From Hysterium pulicare CBS 123377 (taxonomy: Eukaryota > Ascomycota > Dothideomycetes > Hysteriales > Hysteriaceae): a stretch of DNA of 57,847 bases. Shown piece after piece: positions 22,422 to 33,711 of the stretch. Where the stretch lies: assembly GCA_000467715.1 (NCBI GenBank), contig AJFK01000055.1, forward strand, positions 1-57,847. The letters are read 5' to 3'. Below the pieces are notes generated by a model, which was not told the DNA's origin, did not search any database, and worked only from the letters and a program-made list of their open reading frames with translations. Each line of letters begins with the position of its first letter. The stretch's first letter is position 1. The position numbers and the translations under genes were made by a program.

Positions 22422-24262
22422 TCACATCCGCCCATACGTCTCCCATTTGTCCTTCGCATGCCCCAACCCCAAGCCTAGACCCGTCTCTTTCCTCTGCAAG
22501 CCTTTCTCCTCACTTTTTCCCACACTGCTAACCGAGTCGAAAGACCCTTGCCTCACCACCGCACTTCCAATACCTTTGGGTAAGGGGTCGGCGCCCACAA
22601 CCACCCTCTCTTTTTCTTCCTCCAGTACTACACCCAGCTCCGGATCTCGCGTGACTCTCACGACAGTAGAGAAATTGAAAGAGTAGCTCCCTCCATTCTT
22701 ATATATCGCGAACACACCCATGAGACTCGCTACAAGCGCCCAGAACACACTGAGAGAGTATGCAATGATAAGATCTTCAGGGTTGTAAGCGAACTGATTC
22801 CTGAAGAACGAGACATTGGCAGGCGTGGATGTATTTGTGAAGACATGCAGATCTTGGAGCAGGGTCCCGAAATCAGCTTTTTGGAACGCGTAGCGAGAGG
22901 AGAGGGTCCAGTTCATGAACATGGATTCTAGAGCTAAAGCGAAGTTATCTAGACCTGCGGAAGTGTTGGCTGCTCGGGCAAGAAAGAGCAGCTTGGGACT
23001 GTAGACGAGAGCGGGAATGCCATTGCTTCCTATGCTGCCTTGGTAAGAAATGTTTTTGGCGGTAGTGAAGTAGCCTTGCATGTGTTCGCCAAGCGTATAC
23101 ATGAGTGCCAGGTAGCTTGAGATGGTCCTGTTGACGGGGTCATCGTACTGCAGACTTGAGACATGGTCCTTGGCAGCAATGTAGTTGAGGAATTCCGTCT
23201 GCGCTGTTATGGATTGTTGACCGTCACTGAATAATTGAAAAGTGGTGGTGTAGGTTGCGTTGTAGAAGGCGCAAGAAATGAGGTCACCGTTCACCTCGCC
23301 GATGTGGAACCTGATCAGGACTTTTGATGCGTCGTCGGAGAATGTGTCTATGTAGAGGACGTTGATATCACTGCGGACGCCACTTTGGTTGAAAAAAGAT
23401 CCGTTCATGTCTGGGCCGAATCCTGATTGCGGTATGAGGGTCAGAACTTGATTAATCAATGGCGAAGTAGCTTCAAACTCGGTGACTGATTGGTTTACGA
23501 ATTGTGTCGTAATACTGTCTGCTCGTGTGCAGGAAACTGCAGGTCCATCGAACACCAGGGTGTATGAAATATTCGAATTCGAATCGGTTTTCGGGATTGA
23601 TACGATCTCTCCGGTATTCATAGTGAGCAGCTCAATAGATTCCAGCTGCGTTGTCATGATGACATCTCCATCTTCATACGGTCGGTTTCGCTGGAAAGCG
23701 TAACCTTCGGACGAGAACTCATTCTGGGTTATTGTGTATGGCTGAATGGTCTGGAACAATGAAGGTCTCACGACAATAGTTCCGGGGGTGACAATCGCGG
23801 ATAGAGGCAAGAACCTAGGGAGTTCTTAGTATTAAAAATGTAGAGAGGCACCAGTGAGATTCACCAGGTAATTATAGCCGGTAAAGCCAGAATGATATGT
23901 CGTGACCATAATCGAATGTCCAGAAAAGCCCAAGGATTAGTTGTAGCGCCATACATGGTGTCAATATGCTTCAACTTCACGGGTTCTCTTCTCAATTGAT
24001 ACCAGAACCATTGAATGTATGCCGTCGCGGTGGAAGTCGTAAGCGCAACTTTCACGACGAACGCGATGGCAGTGCCAGCACGTGTTACCCACTGCTGTTC
24101 CGAGTCATCTCCGACGACTTGGCCGTCCATGAAGCGGTATAAATAGTGGTGGAGGAAGATGAAGATGAGACCAAGGATGAGACACAGTACCATCATAGTT
24201 GGCGCTCGCCAATGGATGTGACTGCCATCTGGAGAACTGGACGTCCAGTACGTCTTGAGCAT
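22422..24262 (-). CDS. Fungal multi-pass membrane protein with a glycosylated outer domain
   Basis: Two exons, 24262-23865 and 23814-22422, give 596 aa. The start MLKTYWTSSSPDG is the ATG nearest the first membrane helix; an in-frame ATG lies 27 codons upstream. Exon 1 has helices at MMVLCLILGLIFIFLHHYL, TAIAFVVKVALTTSTATAYI and IILALPAIITW. A long outer domain follows with many N-glycosylation sequons (NISYT, NQSVT, NGSFF, NRTIS, NTSAG, NWTLS, NTSTP, NVSFF). A last helix, LIIAYSLSVFWALVASLMG, precedes a cytosolic charged tail. This organisation matches a common fungal family often annotated as formylmethionine deformylase-like. No deformylase motif is visible, so I assign no enzyme function. 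Confidence 0.82.
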
Positions 24263-26691
24263 CTTGAAGGAAATGGAAAATGTGATTAAAGTCTGCTCTG
24301 CCGGACCACGATCAAAAGTGATAGTGGAAGAAAGTCGTATCAAATGATAGTAATGATAGGAGAACTAGACAGGTGCGTAGAATTGTAGGTCTTGGGGTAT
24401 TCCAATGTATTGACTTTCGTATGGTGAGGACTGTAACTTAGCGGAAGATCCAACACCTTGAACGCACCGAGGGCCTCTCCGAAAGATTGAATCGCTGCCA
24501 CCAACGCTTGTGTTGGTGGTGATATGCCCTCAAAAATATATAGTGTCATGAGGTTGCATTGATAGCCATACGCGCTCCTAAAGAATAGCTAGAGTGGCTG
24601 ACGCTCAAAATAGGTGTTGGTGTTCGCTTTGGGTTTCAAGTAGCCGCCGGAAAGTAAGTCAGCAGAAAACGTTATCATGTTTCTGATCGGGGCCAAAAAT
24701 ACCCCCGGCGCCAATTAACAACACCAATAAGACCGCGCACATTTAAGGCATGAAAGAAGTTCAATTTACCTCGGGCGAAAGCATACATACTCGCTGAAAC
24801 AGCTTACTTCGAAAATGCCAAGCCCTAGTGTCATTCGAAGTTCACACATGAAACCAACATTGAGAAGGGCTGTCCAGACCAAAAGAGGAGAATGGTGTAC
24901 TGGACTAAAACAGAGAGGAGACTGTGTAAGGGTGGGTATACACAGAGAGAAGGGGCTAGGATACTGAAGGCCGTTCCAACAGCAGCAAGCAATCTAAACT
25001 GCCGCACAATCATACCTTGCACGTATATGGTAGCCATCGCGTCTTGGAAATATGCCCCAACGTTAGGGGAAGATGCACGTATCTACCATTTGGACTCTCC
25101 GATTGTTCCGGTCAGGCTCGTACCAGGAACGGCATTACGTGAGGACGGAGGGTCTCTTCTCCTGGTGGGATGCGGCGGAGTGTGAGGACAAACTAATACG
25201 AAGGTATCATCGTTGTTTTCACCGGAGTTGAGACGTAGCTGGTTGCAGGGAGCCGGAAGATGACGAGTGGAAGAAGCTTGCTGACGATGGGATATTCATT
25301 GATCGTCACAAAAGAACAGGCAAAAACTTATGAAGCAAAAGACGCCATGATATTCCCGTTGTCTGACGAGTGGAAACTATCTGGCGACGTATGGAGTTGC
25401 TCGTGAGAGAGGAATAATCTTAACGTTCCGTGAAACCCTGAGTCAGTGGTGCGGACCGACTCGTGTCTTAATCCGCACTTCACACCTTTAACGCGCACAA
25501 CATCTCCCTCGCCAAACGCGCATAACTAACTTCAACGAAATTCAATGATGGTTGTCATCATAAGTCATGAAACTTTGAAACTACGACGCGACATTGCCAA
25601 AAGGGAACGCGACGCTGGATTGCCTGCGTGTCCATCCTGGAGAAACGTTTTCCATCTTTGAGAACCGTCTTTCACTTTTGCGTCTCATTTCATAGTGGAC
25701 ACACTCAACTAAAAGCCGATGAATCTTCCTTAGAATCCTATGAATGAGCGTCCTCATCCTTCGCCGCGCTTTAAAGTCGCACCGGTTTGTTATACAGTTG
25801 AATAGCGACCTTGCAAGCTCAAGTCTTCAAATTTCAAACGCAGTAATATGCCGTGAAACCCTCTATCTTTTAATCTTAGGAATGACTTCTCCTAGATAGT
25901 AAGGTTGATTGCGGCTAATAGACAGTGGTGATATAATCTACCCAGTTTGCACAATGTCTTTGTAAATAGGGGAACCCAAGGCGATGGAAGTTCCTTGGTG
26001 ATGAAGATCCCTTGGTAGATGCATGGTAGGCACCATGACCCTCCTCATGGTCTCATCTGCTTGTCTCATCTTTAAAAACATTTCACATTGAAAAAGAAAA
26101 CATAGAAAGCGTTACATGCCCAGTCTATCCATCGAACTTAATGTGAGGAAGACAACAAGCTCACTCGACAAGTTCAAGATCCATTCTCTATCACATTGTT
26201 CCATTATAATGTACGCAACGCGAATTTTAATTTATTTCTCATGTGGTGGTAATTGTATCATTTGAAGTAATCAGCCGCGAAGCATACCCGTCTTGTATCT
26301 TCCGCCTCTGTCACCGCTTTAAACCGAGTACATATTGTCTAGTCAGTTCTGGGCAGAGAGCGGTCCAGAGTCAAAAGTGTCGGGTGAATCACCGACCATT
26401 TCACGCACAAGCCACTTCTAGCTGCTAGCTCGTGAATCACAGGACAGAAACTGCGGCTGTGAACTGCTGCACAGATTTGTAATCGGGAGGTCTTTCACCA
26501 ACTCTGAAATCCATATAAACCGTCGCCTCCCCGCCCAAACTGAACACTACTTTCTTCCAGCTTCATTGGTCCAGCAACAACGGAATCAACCACTCGATTA
26601 CTCAACATTTCTTCTGTTACTACCCAGACATACCAATTTACACGTCATTCACACGCGCAACTGAACACACCCACACTCAACTACTCGAGTA
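24263..26691. other. Long gene-poor interval
   Basis: About 2.4 kb without a supportable gene. A minus-strand 68-codon frame at 24831-25037 starts with ATG and is hydrophobic, and a 69-codon frame at 24340-24549 lies just upstream of the membrane protein gene. Neither has a recognisable motif. No transposase, terminal repeats or tRNA was seen. The right end belongs to the promoter of the 1027-aa orphan. Confidence 0.4.
26511..26520 (+). promoter_or_regulatory. Possible TATA element of the 1027-aa orphan gene
   Basis: The sequence ccatataaac lies about 300 bases before the ATG and is followed by a C- and CT-rich tract of the kind seen near fungal transcription starts. The predicted leader would then include the intron at 26692-26763. 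Confidence 0.35.
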
Positions 26692-26763
26692 GTAAGTCTT
26701 GGCAAGCCGGATCAAACACCCCTCGCGGGGCCTATTAAACACCTCTAGCTAACCCTTAATTAG
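26692..26763 (+). other. Predicted 5' leader intron
   Basis: GTAAGT at 26692, a GCTAAC branch-like site near 26747 and TTAG at 26760-26763 make a 72-base intron that would sit entirely in the 5' leader, 47 bases before the ATG at 26811. The signals are good; transcript data are absent. Confidence 0.5.
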
Positions 26764-26810
26764 CACCTACGAACCCACTATTCATCCAAAACTCTTGTCA
26801 ACCAGCGACC

Positions 26811-29800
26811 ATGGGCAAGTCTAGGGCTGAACGTCGTTCCACCAACACTCCGAAGCAGCGTCTTCATGTGCATGTTCTTGATCCGTTTCTGCAACTCTGT
26901 AGAATGGTCTATAGAGTAAATGATTGGGAGTGGGTTCCGGAATCAATCCTCAAGCCAACCCGTCGTATGACAGGTTTCCCACCGCCGACATCAATTTCGC
27001 AGTCTACGGAGAAAGCGTTTCAGGTAAACGCTGCCATGAAGTCTGCTTATCAGAAGAGCCAGAAGAAGCGTAATCAACATCATCCTGTTCAGCGCACCCC
27101 GCGTGATAGCGAAGTGCGAGCCATCACGGCGAGTCTTGCTGGGAGGTCTGTTGCGAGGGGAGGATCTTCCGTCAACACAGAGTCCAGCCGAGCGCCCTCC
27201 AGTGGATTGTTCTCTAACATAGTAACTCCCATGGAGACGTCAGATTCCCAATTCCCTTCAGGGGTGGATCTCAGCTTCGCACCAAACCCTACTGAGGTGA
27301 CTTTTGAGTCGGGCTCGTCTTCCGATTCCTCTCAATCATCTCCAAAGATTGTTAAGAAGCGCGCGCACGCGCCCGACCTCACTCTAGCAATGGTGGCGTG
27401 TCAGGCAATTGACAAATTTCAGTCTTCCCGGCCTACCTCACCAATGGATTTGGACTCGCCCTTATCTCCCGAGTCACCAAATCCTTCTGGTGCATGTCTG
27501 TCATCCGAGGATAAGGAACCCACGAAGTTGGCTCCTAATGCTGGCTTGGTTGATCATAGTAGTCCGAAATACGAGGTTTCTATCGAGCCCATAGATGATA
27601 TGTCTATTGCCGACGACCACATTCACCTCGACAGTTCTTTTACTGGAGAGTCTTTATTCGAAGACCCTTCCGTGACCGCTAGCATGGTCAGCCCCAGCAA
27701 TGGAATTTCTATGACGGCAAAAATGCCAATCAACATCAATGCACCGTCAGCCTTGTCTCAGATGCTGGAAGGCTTTAAGGAATGGCAGATGGCACCTGCC
27801 CCTACACTGAAATCACCAGCTACCTCCGCGAAGGGACAAGCTGCTATCGAGCTTGACCAGCCTTCAGACGTCAATAAATCTACCGAGGCCATCGATTGCG
27901 CGAACTCTGACGAGCTTTCGCATGTCGCCCAGGCTTCGGATACGGCCACCGCCGAAGTAGCTCAATTTGTTGCCACCAACTATGTACGAGCGATTCAGTC
28001 TTTCAGCAAGCCAGCCGATGCCTGGTTGGAGCAACAGCATGATCATTTCGACCAACTTATTGCCCCTACTGTCATCCCGGAAACACTTAAATCTGCCACG
28101 GCCTCTTCGGACGACAAAGAAGGGGGCCCCACGACGCCGGCTGGTTTACTGAGCATGCCAAACGGCACTTTTCGTCGTGATCTCTCTCCAGACGGTGTTT
28201 CAGGGCTTTGCAACAAGTTTGTTCTACCTGTAACCGCAGGTTGTATGTGGCCCAAATCGTCTAAGGAAGCAGAGAGTGCAAAGGCTGCATCTCCAACGCC
28301 TGTTTCCCCCCATAAACAGGGAGACGTCGCAGCGGTCACCGAACGGGAGGTCGTCGTCAAGGACCAGGAAACTCAAGAAGGTACGATCGACGTGGCCTGT
28401 CTGGACAAAGAAGCCCATAGCGACATTGTCGATGCTTCCGTCAACCTTCACTACGAGTCTGCCTCTCAAGTAGCCACTGCCGACTCTGACCCATTCCAAG
28501 CCCCGACAACATCGGCGAGCTTGTTGAAACTACCTAATGGTCATACATGTTCTTATCTTTCACGAGCTCAGATCGAAAGCCTGATCCATCAGTATATACT
28601 TCCGGCAGAACAAGGTCATCTTTGGCCAAAGTCGCCCAAGAAGGAAAAGAATCTGAACTCGGAATCGCAACACCCTCCTTATGAGCTCATGGCGAGAGAG
28701 CCTCCTGTCACCGAGGAACTGGTCAAACAGAAGCAAGTAACGAATGAGTCAATCGACTCTGCAACTCTTGTGGGTGAGCTTGGAGAGGCTGAGACCCCTG
28801 CCGATAATCTGCATGCGGGCATCTCTCCTGCACATACTCTCGTTGCCGTCAAGAATCCCACTGGCCAGCCTGATGGTCAAAAGACGATCAACGGTGACTC
28901 CGGCACGGCCCAGGATGACCTTTCAGACCAAGAACCTGAGCACGTTTTCACAGCCGAATCGGTGGTTGAAGCAACCAGTGTCAACGCACCTGCGGATCTG
29001 AAAGCTACAGTGTCCTCTAACATAACGGGTAATCCTACATCCATTGAACCACCTCTCCAGTCTTCATCCTCGGGTGTGGTGGACGTCCCAGGCTCAGACA
29101 ACTATGCCAAGATGGACTTTTCCTATGATCGAGAGGGCTTTGTTCCGATCTCGCATCATTACAGCGACTCCGAAACAGAAGACATTTCTGACAAAGTCAA
29201 GGTCGACAAACTGCCATTTAAGATCCTGACTACCAATGAGATCGTGAAGCGTCAGCGTAATGATTCCCAGCAATCTTTCCCATGCTCCGAGCCCATGGCA
29301 CTACCTGATTCCGGATTTGCATCCGGCGCTCCAACAATAGTTGATGGGACCCAGGCACATACTTCCAGCTCACACTCAAAATCTGGATCACCTAGTCTGG
29401 ATGGCTCAACCGGATTTTCCTCAATTTCCTCTCTCTCCGACGAAGATATGCTTAGTAAGATCGAGAAGGATCTCGAGAACGACATGATGAACACGCGTAT
29501 TGGGACAATATCTCTTAACGACTTATTCGAGGTCCTCGATGTGGATAATGAGGGAATTACAACCAAGATACAAATCATCGAAGCTTTCTTAAACCTTATC
29601 AACGAAGCGCAATCAACACCAGGGCGCAAAGGAAATGGTGTTACCTCTACGACTAATACCATGTCCGCAAAATTGGGTCACGTCAAGCTGGAGCAGTTCC
29701 TTGGATTCATTCAATTTGACGATGCAGACACCACAACGGAAGATGAGGTGCTCGAAGCTTTCAAGGCCGCTGCGGAATTGGACCTCAAGGCTAAGCGAAA

Positions 29801-29894
29801 GGCAAAGGTTGCCGCTGCGAAGAAGCGCATGGCTTTGAAGTTACTGCAGAAGAAGAAGGCGGCTGGCTCTCCCGCGAGCTCTGTCTCTTCTTAA
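26811..29894 (+). CDS. Orphan 1027-aa protein with an internally duplicated motif
   Basis: One uninterrupted frame of 1027 codons. The start has a strong context (CGACCATGG). I do not recognise a named family. Residues 20-55 are a structured-looking patch (LDPFLQLCRMVYRV, WEWVPESILKPTRRM). Most of the rest is Ser/Pro/Thr/Asp-rich and probably disordered. A motif of about 45 residues occurs twice, near residues 440 and 566: it has L-PNG, then LS, then FVLP or YILP, and ends WPKSSKEAE or WPKSPKKEK. Near residue 900 there are two helix-loop-helix segments that look like worn EF-hands (SLNDLFEVLDVDNEGITTK and VKLEQFLGFIQFDDADTT). The C-terminus is a basic helix (KRKAKVAAAKKRMALKLLQK). It could be a scaffold or nuclear protein, but that is a guess. 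Confidence 0.8.
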   Translation: MGKSRAERRSTNTPKQRLHVHVLDPFLQLCRMVYRVNDWEWVPESILKPTRRMTGFPPPTSISQSTEKAFQVNAAMKSAYQKSQKKRNQHHPVQRTPRDSEVRAITASLAGRSVARGGSSVNTESSRAPSSGLFSNIVTPMETSDSQFPSGVDLSFAPNPTEVTFESGSSSDSSQSSPKIVKKRAHAPDLTLAMVACQAIDKFQSSRPTSPMDLDSPLSPESPNPSGACLSSEDKEPTKLAPNAGLVDHSSPKYEVSIEPIDDMSIADDHIHLDSSFTGESLFEDPSVTASMVSPSNGISMTAKMPININAPSALSQMLEGFKEWQMAPAPTLKSPATSAKGQAAIELDQPSDVNKSTEAIDCANSDELSHVAQASDTATAEVAQFVATNYVRAIQSFSKPADAWLEQQHDHFDQLIAPTVIPETLKSATASSDDKEGGPTTPAGLLSMPNGTFRRDLSPDGVSGLCNKFVLPVTAGCMWPKSSKEAESAKAASPTPVSPHKQGDVAAVTEREVVVKDQETQEGTIDVACLDKEAHSDIVDASVNLHYESASQVATADSDPFQAPTTSASLLKLPNGHTCSYLSRAQIESLIHQYILPAEQGHLWPKSPKKEKNLNSESQHPPYELMAREPPVTEELVKQKQVTNESIDSATLVGELGEAETPADNLHAGISPAHTLVAVKNPTGQPDGQKTINGDSGTAQDDLSDQEPEHVFTAESVVEATSVNAPADLKATVSSNITGNPTSIEPPLQSSSSGVVDVPGSDNYAKMDFSYDREGFVPISHHYSDSETEDISDKVKVDKLPFKILTTNEIVKRQRNDSQQSFPCSEPMALPDSGFASGAPTIVDGTQAHTSSSHSKSGSPSLDGSTGFSSISSLSDEDMLSKIEKDLENDMMNTRIGTISLNDLFEVLDVDNEGITTKIQIIEAFLNLINEAQSTPGRKGNGVTSTTNTMSAKLGHVKLEQFLGFIQFDDADTTTEDEVLEAFKAAAELDLKAKRKAKVAAAKKRMALKLLQKKKAAGSPASSVSS

Positions 29895-31844
29895 CTTCAT
29901 CTTCTTTTCTTTTCGTTTATATGATATGAACTATGGGAGCCACTATAATACCGGTATGCAATGAAGGGGTAGTGATGTTTCTGACATTTTGGGATTTGGG
30001 CTCTAGTTCTCGGATGTGGACATTTTGACTGAGATGTCTTATCGGTCCTGATGGTTAGATGGATCGATCTAAAAGTGTTGAGGGATTCCCTCTGGGTTGT
30101 CGATTGCGAATGTTAGTGTTGCGATCGGATAGTTTATCCGAAATATACCTTCCAACCCTCGACTTAATTGCCCCTTCCACAACTTGGAATGGTGATCTGA
30201 TGATTTGCCGGGTGAGTGATTAGTTGTTGTAGATTTTTGAACTTTGCGTAGGCTGCCCTGTTTGAACTTTCTCTTGAAGTGTCATGGCAGTCATGCATCC
30301 TGCGGGGAACTGGCTTTGAGGTGGTGTACCGAGTTCGAACGTACTGCGCAGAAAGACTAGACAGACTTGCACAGGATCGAACAAACATAGTGTTAATTGT
30401 GTTATAGATTTGCATTCGCTCGTTATGAGTAAATATAAAATACTGATCAAGAGGTAGGTTAGGTTTAATGCGGTGCACCAAGACCAAGACCCTGGAAGCG
30501 CGTTGTGTAGACTCAGATTATTGCCGTGTATTAGGATATGCATGAATCATTTGTTGACTGTTTCCAGCGGTTTAAACTCAAGGTATATTGAGTTGGGCTG
30601 CTATAAGTTCTGACAGACGTGTTTCCCCACCATCTGGACTCGGTCATTCAGAGAATGGAAATCGCTGCAGTTATATCGTACGATTCGCGGGTTCTGGGTC
30701 ATTGAACAGTAGATCGGTGGTTTGCTTGGAGTTCGTAAAGCACAAACAGCTGAGATGGGCACAAGAAGATCATGACGCAAAACAAAACCGGGCGGCATTT
30801 CAATTGTGTGGGCATTCCACGTTGCTTTCGGATAGAAGTGATATCACACATATGACGGACCAAAATGGTCACTCACCCATTCAAACTCATAAGCACAAGC
30901 AGAAGAAATTGTGAGTTTCATAAAGTCGATGTTTTGCCTTCGTAGGAGCCGAATAACTTACCGAAATGATCCAAATGAAAGCCGAAAATCGACACGTACA
31001 GAAATTGACTCAACCGCTGGTGGAGATGGAGGCAATGTAGCGACAAGGAATTCAGGAGTAGAACAACCAATGGAAGATTGTTTAAGATGAGTATACGCCA
31101 CAATAGAAGGCACAGGTAGGGAGATACAGGAAGGGGGATGCTGCGAAGGGAGACGCTGTCCTCTAGGCGGGTCGGAAAAAGACGCAGGCCACGAAGCGGC
31201 CGAGTCTAACGCACCCATGGCTATCCATAGAGACTCCAATGATGATGGCGACGAAAGTACGCAGACATGGACTGGTTCGCATGGCCCAGTGGGCACCAAG
31301 CCATCCATAAGAAAGCAAAAGGTAAGCGAATTGTCAACTGCACATGCTGAATGCCCTGCGGAGAACAACAGATATCTCCTAACACCAACAAGGCGACAAA
31401 CCAAGCAGTGCATCGTGAATGATGCTAAACGGGCTAGATTCTAGGAACTCCATATTAAAAACAATTAGTTATTACGCTTGCTTCCAAGCTTTCGAAGAGG
31501 AGTGAGGAGCGCGTTAACGTCCAAGGAAGACTTCAGTTTGGAGGCAGCAGTGCAAGCTCGTGTGTGGAAGACTGACGCAACGCGTGAGCTATTCTGAATA
31601 TTTGTGATTTCATATCGAGGGGGAACTCAATTTCGTTTTCGCACATCATGGAAGAGGCAAGTCGTCTCTTCAGTTACTTGCATCCTTTCCGTCCTTTCAA
31701 ATGCCACCTCCTTTTCATCCACCACTTCATCCCTTATCGCAGCATCTCTATTGCTATTGATTCACCTTAACCCCGTCCACAGCAGCTGGCCAGCGCGGTG
31801 GAAGGGCCAGTCACGACTAATCATCCAAATACACCTGACTAACT
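29895..31844. other. Long gene-poor interval between two orphans
   Basis: About 1.95 kb. A plus-strand 75-codon frame from ATG 31217 is polar and basic, and several minus-strand frames exist, but none shows a motif or splice partner. The end of the interval is the leader of the next gene. No repeat or RNA gene was seen. Confidence 0.4.
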
Positions 31845-32732
31845 ATGGTACTTCGTCTCAACGAATCACCCATTCTCTCACCAAAATTCTAACGCTCTTT
31901 GCACAGTCTGACGACTCTCACCTCCGTGATCAGAAGTCTTCACCCACTGAGCCGCCATCGAACTCCAGACTCATCAACGCCATCACGGAATTGCCCAAAC
32001 GTACCTTCGCTGCGCTTTCCTCACGAAAGCCTGACGACATGGAGCGACCGCTGAAGCGGTCGACCGTTATCGACCTCACCACATCGCCTCCGTCGTCACC
32101 GTCCAGAGTCGAGAAAGCGAAAACTGGTTTCCGTAAGTTCGGGCAGACTGTCAGCAACAAGATTAAAAGAGACTCCTTCAACAGCTCCGACACTACGACC
32201 AATCTCCCGCGGGACTCGTCGCCATCGGGCTCCTCGTCGCACACTGACTACATTCCACTCCCGCCACATTGGGAGCATTCTGGTTGGCCCGGTGTAGACT
32301 ATGAGTACGTTCACCGCACTCTACCTCTCTCACATCAGACGACTGCGCTAGCTCTATTTCGCTAACAAAGTCACTAGGGCTCTCCAAAAAGCTCTCTTCG
32401 ATCATAGAGATGTCCACATCGGTTTCGTCAGTATCGAGTGCTTTATCGCCGCTCTCCCCACCTGCATCCCCAGCACGCACCTGACCAAGATCGGCTGGGC
32501 TGAACTTGCGTTTCGGGAAGCCGCGCGCTATTATGACAATTATCTGTTTCGACATGGCGGAGAGGCTCTCAGCTTTTTTGTGTTGAGGCTGAGCTCCAAC
32601 AGCATGCTTTACACCAGCTTAGACAAAGTGAAGGTGGCCTTTGCGGAGACGGCAGCCGCATTCCCGGGGTTTGAGAGGATTGAGCATGAAGGCCAATGGT
32701 TTCCTGTTGAGATTCTCCAGCAGCGCGGATAA
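31845..32732 (+). CDS. Orphan protein of about 251 aa
   Basis: Three exons are predicted: 31845-31847 (only the ATG), 31907-32304 and 32378-32732, summing to 252 codons with the stop. Intron 1 starts GTACTT directly after the ATG and ends TTGCACAG with a TTCTAAC branch site. Intron 2 starts GTACGT and ends CACTAG with a GCTAAC site. If intron 1 is not used, the ATG at 32039 (MERPLKRSTVIDLTT) is the next start. The N-terminal half is Ser/Pro-rich and basic, with GFRKFGQTVSNKIKRD. From PPHWEHSGWPGVDYE onwards a folded module of about 120 residues appears, with FGVS-like HIGFVSIECFIAALP, WAELAFREAARYYDN and AETAAAFPGFERIEHEG. I do not recognise the family. Confidence 0.6.
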
Positions 32733-33711
32733 TGGGTTCTGGATCTTATCGTAATGGCGTCAGTGGGATCGGTCATGGTTAATCTGCATGCGGATGGGGG
32801 AATTATTGGATTGGATAACCGTACTTCTACGTTACGATGGGGTTATGGGGTACGTTCACATCACCATGGGCTTTGATCATCTTACCTGGGACTGGAAATG
32901 GGGGGTTCTTGTTGCGTTTGCATATCCACATCTCTACGGGAAGAAGGCGTTGTGGGATAAGACCTGCTGTCCAGGGATTCATCATTCTCCACGGGTCGGG
33001 AAATGGGTTTGTTATCTCGTGTTTCTAGGCAGGGTTGTTCATTTTTTTATGCCTTCGGAGACCACAATCGTCCCTATCCCGGTAAGCAATCTTTACGTAC
33101 GTGCACATTCAGTACAGTAGCAGTACCTTAGCTTCTCCACCATGCGTATATTTGAAAACGAAACTACAAGTTAAAGTCTCCACACTCCTAACTGAGATGT
33201 TGAGGAGAGTTGGGCTTGAGACGGCGAAGACAAAAGAATTAAAAAGGATGGGTGGGATATACGAAGAACATGAGCCTCACGGGCCATGGCTTGGCTTGAG
33301 TATACGCCGAGTGGTATAATTGTTGCAGATATAGAGCCTGATGTTGAAGTGGAAAGTTGGCTTCTGCAAGCGGCTTGTGTTCTGGCTACAGCCCTATTAG
33401 GAGAGGTGCTGTCGTCGCGTGTCTCGTTCTTGGTGTTGCAGGCTGTTATTGTTTGATACTTGGTGGTACTGCCGTTGCCTTTGAAGCAAGCAAGAGACAT
33501 TTCAGACGCTACAGCTGTGAGCGAATTCCAGCAACAGTCGGCAATAATGGGGGAAAGCTTTGTGTTTGGCGCGGTTAGGCTAAAAGACACGATGAAGTGC
33601 CCTCAGTCGAAGTAATCACATGGCTGACGGTCAGATCTATGTAAATCTATTAATGTGAGGTATGTAACTTATTTCATTTGTACGGGGCCTTGGACCCCTA
33701 AAATAAGTCTA
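32733..33711. other. Convergent interval between the 251-aa orphan and GCD1
   Basis: About 980 bases containing 3' flanks of two converging genes. A minus-strand 139-codon frame at 33171-33590 has no recognisable motif and is not called. Confidence 0.4.

Noticed and set aside
24340-24549. 69-codon frame directly upstream of the glycosylated membrane protein
   Set aside because: It could be an extra 5' exon, but no splice pair joins it in frame and the downstream ATG already precedes the first helix.
30958-31413. 151-codon minus-strand frame in the gap before the 251-aa orphan
   Set aside because: Low-complexity translation, no motif and no splice signals that extend it.
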